From positions 9,233 through 73,232 of the forward strand of contig NZ_JBHYGG010000124.1 in NCBI RefSeq assembly GCF_051859125.1: a stretch of 64,000 bases of DNA. The letters run 5' to 3'. Of this stretch, positions 17,211-24,285 are shown piece by piece. A program made the position numbers and the translations under genes. The notes under the pieces were generated by a model. It saw only the letters and a list, made by a program, of their open reading frames with translations, ran no database searches and was not told the DNA's origin. Position 1 is the stretch's first letter; each line of letters starts with the position of its first letter. This DNA is from Gemmata sp051859125. Lineage in GTDB: Bacteria; Planctomycetota; Planctomycetia; Gemmatales; Gemmataceae.

Positions 17211-19616
17211 TCAGCGGTTGAACACGAACTCGTTGGAGTTCAGCAGCGCCCAGAACAGGTCTTCGAGGGCCGCCGTCTTGTCCTCGGCGGCGTCGAGCCG
17301 CTTCGCGATCCGCTCGGCCTCGGCCGCGGTCGGGGCGCGGCCCAGGCACCGCACGTACAGGTCGGTCGCGGCCTCGGCCGGTTTCCGGTTCGCGAGCAGC
17401 CGCTCGACCACCTTGCCCTCGACCACCTTGCCGTTGGTGGTGTCGCCGTTGAGCAGGTGCAGCGCCTGCGACAGCGTCGGGTTGGTCTTCACCTCGCACG
17501 AGCACGCGGTGGCCCGCGGGGCGCGGCCGAAGGTGGTGAGGAAGTAGTTCGGGGTGCGGCCGTCGGCGAGTTGCACGGCGCGGGCACCGGGCGGCAGGCC
17601 GGGCAGGGCGGTCGCCGTCTCGGTCACCTGCGTGATGCAGTCGAGGAGCACCTCGGCCCGCATCCGCCGCACTGTCTGGCGGGCGAAGTTGCGCTCGTCC
17701 CACTCGTTGGTCGGGTTCCGCTTGGTGGAGAGCTGGTACGTGCGGCTGAGGCACACGTCGCGGGCGAGCTTCTTGACGTCGAACCCGTAGGCCGCGGCCC
17801 TTTCGCCGAGCGCCGCGAGCAGGGCCGGGTTCCCGGCCGGGTTGCTCACCCGCACGTCGTCCACCGGCTCGACGATCCCGCGGCCGAAGAAGTGCGCCCA
17901 CACGACGTTCCCGAAGTTCCGCGCGAACTGCGGGTTCTCGGCGCTGGCGAGCCAGTCGGCGAGGGCCGCGCGGTAGTCCTGCCCCGGCTTCAGGTCGGGC
18001 GCCCCCGCGCCGAGGAACTTGGGCCGCACCGGCCGGTTCCCGACCGGGTGCAGCGTCTCGCCGGTGCCGCTGTTGAACACCGTCAGCTCGCGGGGGTCCT
18101 GGGCGTTCTTGTACCCGATCTGGCCGAAGAACGCGGCGAACCCGTAGTAGTCGTTCATCGTCCACCGGTCGAACGGGTGGTTGTGGCACTGGGCGCACTG
18201 GATGCGGGTGCCGAGGAACACCTGGGCGACGTTCTCCGCGAGGAGCTGCGGGGTCGTCTCGGTCTGGAAGTAGTTGACGGCCGGGTTCTCGAACGTGCCG
18301 CCCGCGGCCGGGAGCAGTTCGCGGACGATCGTGTCGAGCGTCGCGCCGGACCGGACTCGGTCGCGGAGCCACTTGTCGTACAGTTGCAGCCCCTTCGGGC
18401 TGATGCCGTTGATGGTGCGGATCTGGAGCAGCTCGGCCCACTTCATGACCCAGATGTCGCGGAACTCCTCGCGCTCCAGCAGCGCGTCGACGAGCTTCTC
18501 GCGCTTCTTCGGGTCCGGGTCGGCGAGGAACTTGGCGCGCTCGGCCGGGGCCGGGAGCAGGCCGACCAGGTCCACGTACACGCGGCGGAGGAACGTCTCG
18601 TCGTCGCACACCTCGGACGGCACGACGTGGAGCTTGTTGAGCTTCGCGTGGACGTGGGTGTCGATGTAGTTGAGCGCCGGGGTCTTCGGGTCGGCGAACG
18701 GGGTGTCGGGCCGCACGACCACCGCGGTCCCCTGGGTGAACTCGTCGAACCGGGCCAGCACGAACGTCTCGCCCGGACCGGTGCCGGTGATGACGCCGTC
18801 CTCCGAGACGGTGGCGGCCGCGTCGTTGTTGCCGACGAACACCGTGAACCGGGTCACGTCGCGGTCGGTGCCGTCGCTGTACTTCGCCCGGACGACGACC
18901 CGCTGGGCCTCGCCCTTGGCCGCGAACACCGCCTCCTTCGGGAACACCTCGATGCCGACCGGCCGCGGGGTGTCGGCCGGGTCCTTCGGCGCGCCGGCCT
19001 CCAGCCACCGGACGAGCAGCAGGTAGTTCTCGCTCCCGGGCTCGATCCGCTTGCCGCCGGTGTGCGGCACCCTGCCCGTCGCCTTGTTGACCATCAGGCA
19101 GTCGTCGGGGGTGGCGAGGTTCACGCGGCGGCCGCCCATCTGCCGGGTGACGCGGAAGTGGTCGCCGTCCGGGTCGTACCCGAACAGCGAGAGCATGAAC
19201 CCGTCCTTCCCCGACGCCGAGCCGTGGCACTTGCCGGTGTTGCACCCTACCCGGGTGAGGACCGGCATCACGTCGGTGCGGAACCGCACGTCGCCGGCCG
19301 CGGCCGAGTGGGCCACCGTGACCGGCACCTTCACCGCGTGCGCCCCGAGGGTGACGGTGAGGGTGGCGGTCCCGTCGGCGGTCGGGGCGAGGAACGCGTT
19401 CCGCACCTCGGCGACCGGCTTGTCCAGCGCGAACGTCGCGGCGGCGGTCACGTCGCGGGTGCTGCCGTCGGCGAACTCGGCCTGGACGACGAGCCCCTGG
19501 CGGTCCCGCGCGCCGGTCAGTTCGACCGCGGCCGGCGCTACGGTGACCCGCACGGGCTCGGCCGCCGCGGCCGGGAGCGCGAACAACAGGGATGAAGCGA
19601 TCAGCGCGAGACGCAT
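17211..19616 (-). CDS. PSCyt/DUF1549/DUF1553 protein with Ig-like domains
   Basis: This 801-residue exported protein has a signal peptide at 1-19. An Ig-like (Big_2-type) domain covers about 20-103, and a cytochrome-like motif CNTGKCH lies at 125-131. A second Ig-like domain covers about 220-300. DUF1549 (about 310-530) contains YVDLVGLLP and CAQCHNHPFDRWT; DUF1553 runs to the C-terminus (AHFFGRGIVEPVDDVR, LLNSNEFVFNR). This is one standard planctomycete arrangement, usually paired with a DUF1501 protein as here. The biochemical role is unproven in general; links to polysaccharide breakdown are inferred from context. It is the last gene of the row starting with the ECF sigma fusion and is followed by a hairpin. 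Confidence 0.95.
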   Translation of the reverse strand: MRLALIASSLLFALPAAAAEPVRVTVAPAAVELTGARDRQGLVVQAEFADGSTRDVTAAATFALDKPVAEVRNAFLAPTADGTATLTVTLGAHAVKVPVTVAHSAAAGDVRFRTDVMPVLTRVGCNTGKCHGSASGKDGFMLSLFGYDPDGDHFRVTRQMGGRRVNLATPDDCLMVNKATGRVPHTGGKRIEPGSENYLLLVRWLEAGAPKDPADTPRPVGIEVFPKEAVFAAKGEAQRVVVRAKYSDGTDRDVTRFTVFVGNNDAAATVSEDGVITGTGPGETFVLARFDEFTQGTAVVVRPDTPFADPKTPALNYIDTHVHAKLNKLHVVPSEVCDDETFLRRVYVDLVGLLPAPAERAKFLADPDPKKREKLVDALLEREEFRDIWVMKWAELLQIRTINGISPKGLQLYDKWLRDRVRSGATLDTIVRELLPAAGGTFENPAVNYFQTETTPQLLAENVAQVFLGTRIQCAQCHNHPFDRWTMNDYYGFAAFFGQIGYKNAQDPRELTVFNSGTGETLHPVGNRPVRPKFLGAGAPDLKPGQDYRAALADWLASAENPQFARNFGNVVWAHFFGRGIVEPVDDVRVSNPAGNPALLAALGERAAAYGFDVKKLARDVCLSRTYQLSTKRNPTNEWDERNFARQTVRRMRAEVLLDCITQVTETATALPGLPPGARAVQLADGRTPNYFLTTFGRAPRATACSCEVKTNPTLSQALHLLNGDTTNGKVVEGKVVERLLANRKPAEAATDLYVRCLGRAPTAAEAERIAKRLDAAEDKTAALEDLFWALLNSNEFVFNR

Positions 19617-19665
19617 ACCGGGAACTCCGAGGGTGTTCGTTGGTGAGCGCGGCCGGGGGGCGGCG

Positions 19666-22125
19666 TTACTTCGACTTCTCTTGCTGCCGGAGCGCGTCGA
19701 GGGGGCTGAGCGGCTTGCCCGCGGCGTCGGTCTTCACCGCGCCCGGGGCGTCCACCTTGAGCACCCCGCCGCGGCCCACGCGGTACACGACCTTCTGCCC
19801 GCCGACCGTCCCGGCCAGTTCGCACACGAGCGCGTCGTGCGCGCCGACCGGGGTGGTCGCGTCCACGGTCACCGCGAACTCGACCTGCTTCGCTCCGACC
19901 CGCACCTCGACCGGCTGGGCGGCGGCGCGCGGCGGGAGCCCGTCGAGCCTGGCCGTGAAGGTGCCCGCCGGCACCGGGCCTTCGAGCGCGAGGACGACCT
20001 TCACGGCCTTCCCCTGTTCCGCGACCGCCGGGGCGAACGCGCCCTTGACCGGCGGGGCCGCGAGGGTGACGGCCCGCATCTCCGAGGCGACCGGCGTGAA
20101 GCCCTCGATCGCCTTCCGGCGGCGGCCCCGCCCGGCCGGCGGCGCGTCGGGGGTGCCCAGGCCGTTCATGCCGACGACGAGCGGGTCGCGGTCCCCGCGG
20201 CCGGGGCGGGCCACCTCCGCCTCGGCGACCAGCTTCCACTCGCCGAGGTCGGCGGCCGGGCTCGCGACGAGCGTGACCACGGCCTCGGACTTGTCCGCGG
20301 GGATGGTCACGGTCGTCGGGACCTCCACGCCCGGGGGCAGGCACGGGAACGACACCGCGACCGGCTCGGCGAAGTCCTTCGCCCGGGTGACGCGAACAGT
20401 CACGTCGAGCGTGCCGTCGGCGGCGAGCGGCCCGGCCGGGGGCAGAAGGGTCACTTCCAGGGGCGAGCGGTCGATGACCACGACCGCGAGCGCGTCGAGC
20501 GTCACGGCGTGCATCCCCGAGTCGCCCGGCCCGCGGACGAGGACGAGTTCCTGGGCGAACCCGCCGGTCACGGCGCGCGTCGCGTCCCCACCGGTCCCCG
20601 CGAACGGGACCAACTTGCCGCCGAGCGGGGCGTCAGCGGCCGCCTCGAACACGACCGGCAGCAGGTACTCGCCGGCCGCGACGGTGCCGAGGCCGACCTT
20701 CACGCCCGCGGGCAGTTCGCCGCAGGCGAGCGCGACCGGCCCGTCGACCCGGTCGCGGCGGACGCCGAGGAACGCCGTCACCCGGCCGCCGCGGGGCACG
20801 GCGATCACGTGCCGGTCCTGCGACTTGCGGACCCGCTCGGGGAGGAACACCGTGAGGCCCGGCTGCGGGCGGTCGAGTTCGACCCGGTAGATGAACGCCG
20901 GGCCGCCCTGCTTGCGCTTGTCGGTGACCCGGACCAGGTACTCGCCGTCGGCCGGGACGACGACCAGCACGCGGCTGTCGTGCGTCTCGTCGTCGTCGTT
21001 CTGCGCCACCAGGGTGCCGCCGGCGGTGAACACCGCGACGACGGTATCGACGGGCGACCCGATGCGGTACGCGAACGCCTGCACGTCGATCACGTCGCCC
21101 TTCTTCGCGAGGAACCGGAAGTGATCGACGTCGCCGGCCTTCTCGATGATGCCGTTGAACGCGACCGGCCACGCGGCAGCCGCCTTCGTCGCCGCGGGGG
21201 CGTCGTTCGGCTCGCTCTCGGTCACGTTGGGGAACGGCGAGACGCGGAACGGGTTCGGGGTCGGAGCGGTGCCGTCGGCGTCGCCCGGGTAGAACTCGAA
21301 CGGGGTGCCGGAGGCGGGAAGGGTGACTTTCGCGTCGCGGTCGCCGGCCGCGTCGAACAGCTTCACCGCGACCTCGGTGCCGGCCTGGCCCCCGGCGGGG
21401 AACACGGCGGCCGGCCGCGGGAACGTGCCGACGTGGAGGAGGTAGCGGTGGTTGTCGCCGCCGCCGCGGTTGGCGTCGCGGACCTCGACGGCGTAGGTGC
21501 CGTCGACCGGCGCGACGAGCGAGACGAACGGGTCCTGGCGGAACAGCGGGGTGTCGTCGGCGAACGCGAGTTGCTTGCCGTCCGGACCGTAGGCGGTCAG
21601 CACGGTGTCGGTCGGCTCGACGCCGAGGCGGACGCCCTCGACCTCGGCCGAGAGCCGCTGCCCCTTCTTGAGCGCGACGGCATAGAAGTCCGTGTCGCCC
21701 GCGTCGAGCACCGCGGCGACGGTCGTGTTGAGCGGCACCACCTGGGCGTGCTCGCGGTCCCCGTGCGCGTCGGCCTCGGGGACCACCGGGAACGACGTGA
21801 CCCGGAACGTGCGGACCTCCGACGCCCCGCCGGCGGTGCGGAGGCGGAAGGCGTGCAGGCCGAGGCGGCAGTCGGCGGCCGCGCGGAGGGTCGCGACCAC
21901 CTCGTTCTCGCTCGTGCCCTCGACCTTCGTGCAGACCACGCCGGGCGAGTAGAGCATCAGCTCCTGCGGGCCGGTGAGCCGCGCCCCGGCGAGCGTGAGG
22001 GTGAACTCGGTGCCGCGGCGGCCCGCACCGGGCGACACCGACTCGACCGTGGGCGGTGCCGCGGCCGGCGCGGCACCGCAGAGGACGCAGAGGACGCAGA
22101 GGGAGGCTGTCAGGCAACGAAGCAT
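19666..22125 (-). CDS. IPT/TIG and PPC-domain exported protein
   Basis: This 819-residue exported protein has a cysteine-rich signal peptide (MLRCLTASLCVLCVLCG). An IPT/TIG-like domain covers about 25-110 (VESVSPGAGRRGTEFTLTL). Two or three pre-peptidase C-terminal (PPC) beta domains follow, recognised by DTDFYAVALKKGQRLSAEV and DVDHFRFLAKKGDVIDVQA with their closing strands. The C-terminal 350 residues are further beta-sandwich segments without a recognised name. There is no catalytic motif. The same PPC/DUF1549/DUF1501 trio is common in planctomycetes and is presumed to act at the cell envelope. The gene lies 49 bases upstream of the DUF1549 gene and 64 bases after the DUF1501 gene, which suggests one transcript. 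Confidence 0.9.
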   Translation of the reverse strand: MLRCLTASLCVLCVLCGAAPAAAPPTVESVSPGAGRRGTEFTLTLAGARLTGPQELMLYSPGVVCTKVEGTSENEVVATLRAAADCRLGLHAFRLRTAGGASEVRTFRVTSFPVVPEADAHGDREHAQVVPLNTTVAAVLDAGDTDFYAVALKKGQRLSAEVEGVRLGVEPTDTVLTAYGPDGKQLAFADDTPLFRQDPFVSLVAPVDGTYAVEVRDANRGGGDNHRYLLHVGTFPRPAAVFPAGGQAGTEVAVKLFDAAGDRDAKVTLPASGTPFEFYPGDADGTAPTPNPFRVSPFPNVTESEPNDAPAATKAAAAWPVAFNGIIEKAGDVDHFRFLAKKGDVIDVQAFAYRIGSPVDTVVAVFTAGGTLVAQNDDDETHDSRVLVVVPADGEYLVRVTDKRKQGGPAFIYRVELDRPQPGLTVFLPERVRKSQDRHVIAVPRGGRVTAFLGVRRDRVDGPVALACGELPAGVKVGLGTVAAGEYLLPVVFEAAADAPLGGKLVPFAGTGGDATRAVTGGFAQELVLVRGPGDSGMHAVTLDALAVVVIDRSPLEVTLLPPAGPLAADGTLDVTVRVTRAKDFAEPVAVSFPCLPPGVEVPTTVTIPADKSEAVVTLVASPAADLGEWKLVAEAEVARPGRGDRDPLVVGMNGLGTPDAPPAGRGRRRKAIEGFTPVASEMRAVTLAAPPVKGAFAPAVAEQGKAVKVVLALEGPVPAGTFTARLDGLPPRAAAQPVEVRVGAKQVEFAVTVDATTPVGAHDALVCELAGTVGGQKVVYRVGRGGVLKVDAPGAVKTDAAGKPLSPLDALRQQEKSK

Positions 22126-22189
22126 GTTCGGGAACTCCGGGTGTCGGTCTCTCGCTGCGGTCTGGCGTCCACTGCGGCGGAACGGTCCG

Positions 22190-23551
22190 TCACGCCAGCA
22201 GGGCCTTCACGACCTTGCCGTTCATGACGATCTGCTGGGGCCGGTTGCCCGGCGACATCAGGTCCTTGCGGGCGTCGATGCCGAGGAGGTGGTACAGCGT
22301 GTGCGCGTAGTCCTCGATCCCCAGGGCGCTCTGCTTGGGCTCGGCGGCCAGGGCGTCGCTCGCCCCGTACACCTGGCCCCGCTTCACCCCGCCGCCGGCC
22401 AGCACGAGGCTGAACACCCGCGGCCAGTGGTCGCGGCCGCCGCCGGCGTTCACCTTCGGGGTGCGGCCGAACTCGCTGTTCACCACGATCAGCGTCTCGT
22501 CGAGCAGCCCGCGCTGGTCCAGGTCGGTGACGAGGCCCGCGAGGGCGATGTCGAGGACCGGCATCTGGGCCTCGATCCCGCGGTAGTGGTACGCGTGCGT
22601 GTCCCACGACCCGAACGTGACGGACACGAACCGGGCCCCGGCCTCGACCAGCCGGCGGGCGATCAGGAACCGCGCCGCGCCGCCGTTGCGGAACGCGAGC
22701 GGGCCGCTCAGCCCGGCCATGCCGTACAGCTTCTTGGTCTCCTCGGTCTCGTCCTTGAGGCTGAACGCGGCCTTCACGGTCGGCGACGACAGCATCCCGT
22801 AGGCCCGCTGGTAGAAGCTGTCCATCGCGGCGAGGGAGTCCTCGCGCTCCGACTTCGCGAAGTGGTCGTCCACCAGTTCCTTCCACTCCTTCCGGGCGGC
22901 GAACCGGGCGTCGTCCACCCCCTTCGGGAGCGACAGGTCGCGGACCGCGAACCCGGGGCGGCCGGGGTCGGTGCCCAGCGCGAACGGGCCGTATTGGTTG
23001 CTCAGGTACCCGCTGCCGAGGTACTGGCTGCCGGCCGTGGGGACGACGATGTACGGCGGCATGTCGTTCCGCACGCCCAGTTCGTGGGCGGTCACGCTCC
23101 CCAGGCTCGGGTACGTCAGCGCCGGGCTCGGCCGGTAGCCGGTGAACATGCTGTGCTCGCCGCGGCTGTGGTCCACCTCGGTGTGGGTCATGCTGCGGAC
23201 TACGGTCATCTTGTCGGCGACCTCGGCGCACTTCGCCATGTGCTCGCTGAACCGGACCCCGGCGAGCTTCGTCTGCACGGTGCCGAGGATGCCGCGGTAC
23301 TCCGCCGGCGCGTCCGGCTTCGGGTCGAAGCTGTCCATGTGGGCGAACCCGCCCTGGAGGTACACGTGGATCACCGACTTCGCCTTCGCCTCGGCCTTCT
23401 TGCCGGCCGGCTGGGCCGCTTCGAGCTTCAGCACGTCGCCGAGGGTCAGGCCGAGGCCGCCGACCACGCCGACCCGGATCAGGTCGCGGCGGGTCGGGCG
23501 GGTGAAGTGGGCGGGGTCGGCGTGCCAGGTGCCGGGTTGCGGGGTGTTCAT
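22190..23551 (-). CDS. DUF1501 protein, Tat-exported
   Basis: This 453-residue DUF1501 family protein has a twin-arginine leader (TRRDLIRVGVVGGLGLTLGD). The domain, related to the alkaline phosphatase/sulfatase superfamily, starts at about residue 55: SVIHVYLQGGFAHMDSFDPK. Family signatures follow: GEHSMFTGYRPS, VNSEFGRTPK and GRDHWPRVFS. The ATG at 23551 is preceded by GGAG; the much longer open frame reaching 24229 overlaps the DNRLRE gene and is spurious upstream of this ATG. DUF1501 and DUF1549/DUF1553 proteins are routinely co-encoded in planctomycetes, and the partner here is at 17211-19616. The enzymatic activity is unknown. Confidence 0.95.
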   Translation of the reverse strand: MNTPQPGTWHADPAHFTRPTRRDLIRVGVVGGLGLTLGDVLKLEAAQPAGKKAEAKAKSVIHVYLQGGFAHMDSFDPKPDAPAEYRGILGTVQTKLAGVRFSEHMAKCAEVADKMTVVRSMTHTEVDHSRGEHSMFTGYRPSPALTYPSLGSVTAHELGVRNDMPPYIVVPTAGSQYLGSGYLSNQYGPFALGTDPGRPGFAVRDLSLPKGVDDARFAARKEWKELVDDHFAKSEREDSLAAMDSFYQRAYGMLSSPTVKAAFSLKDETEETKKLYGMAGLSGPLAFRNGGAARFLIARRLVEAGARFVSVTFGSWDTHAYHYRGIEAQMPVLDIALAGLVTDLDQRGLLDETLIVVNSEFGRTPKVNAGGGRDHWPRVFSLVLAGGGVKRGQVYGASDALAAEPKQSALGIEDYAHTLYHLLGIDARKDLMSPGNRPQQIVMNGKVVKALLA

Positions 23552-23616
23552 GGTCTCCGGTGGGGTTGTTGGGTGCGGGTCGCTGGTTGAGGGTCGGAGG
23601 AACTCGTCTGGCCGGA

Positions 23617-24285
23617 CTACTTCGCGGGCGGGGTGAACTCGACGACGAGCTTGGGCCGCTGCTTCACGTCCTCGAACTCGGACGTGTAGAAGTCCCAGCC
23701 GTTGCCGGCGGTGTTGATGAACACCCACCCGTAGTTCGGCTTGCCGCTGGCCCACGACTGGACCGCGTCGGTGGCGTCGAACGGGATCGCCGACGTGCTG
23801 GCCGAGATCTTGCCGAACGTGAACCCGTCCTTCTGCTTCGAGGCCTCGAGCCCGTCGGCGGTCACGCCCCCGACCATGCTGGCCCACGTCGCGGTCGCCT
23901 TCCACGGCACGAGCATTCGGTGCAGGTGGACGGTGCTCCCCTCGTCGAACGCGGGGACGATGAGGGTGGCCGAGTGGACGGCCGAGCCGGGGGGCACCTG
24001 GCCGGGCCTGGTGCCGATGACGTCGTCGAACCGCATCAGCACCTGGCTCTCGCCGCCGTCGTTGTCCGCGTCGGCGCTGGCGTTCGGGTTGCCGTTCAGG
24101 CACGTGTGCGGGGCCACCGCCCAGATCTCGAGGTCGACGGTGCCGGCGTACCCGTTCACGCCGTCCTGGAACGCGACCGTCTTCTTCTCGCCGGTGCCGG
24201 TCGGGGGCGCGGGGGCCGGGTCGGCGCACGCCGCGGCGGCGACAAGGGCGAGCGCGACCGCGAGTGCCGCGGTAGCCGTTCTCAT
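23617..24285 (-). CDS. DNRLRE-domain exported protein
   Basis: This 222-residue protein has a signal peptide or lipoprotein-like leader (LAVALALVAAAACADP). It is followed by a single DNRLRE/CBM96-like beta-sandwich domain. Supporting segments are LMRFDDVIG, VHSATLIVPAFDEGSTVHLHRML, IPFDATDAVQSWASG and RPKLVVEF. Such domains occur on secreted carbohydrate-active and surface proteins. Its ATG overlaps the stop codon of the ECF sigma fusion as ATGA, and AAGGAGAG lies 8 bases upstream, so it is tightly coupled to the sigma factor. It may be a ligand-binding or adhesion protein of the system that sigma factor controls. That is inference from gene order. Confidence 0.85.
   Translation of the reverse strand: MRTATAALAVALALVAAAACADPAPAPPTGTGEKKTVAFQDGVNGYAGTVDLEIWAVAPHTCLNGNPNASADADNDGGESQVLMRFDDVIGTRPGQVPPGSAVHSATLIVPAFDEGSTVHLHRMLVPWKATATWASMVGGVTADGLEASKQKDGFTFGKISASTSAIPFDATDAVQSWASGKPNYGWVFINTAGNGWDFYTSEFEDVKQRPKLVVEFTPPAK

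Noticed and set aside
22190..24229. DUF1501 reading frame extended upstream to 24229
   Set aside because: The extension is an out-of-frame copy of the DNRLRE gene. The Tat leader and ribosome binding site set the start at 23551.
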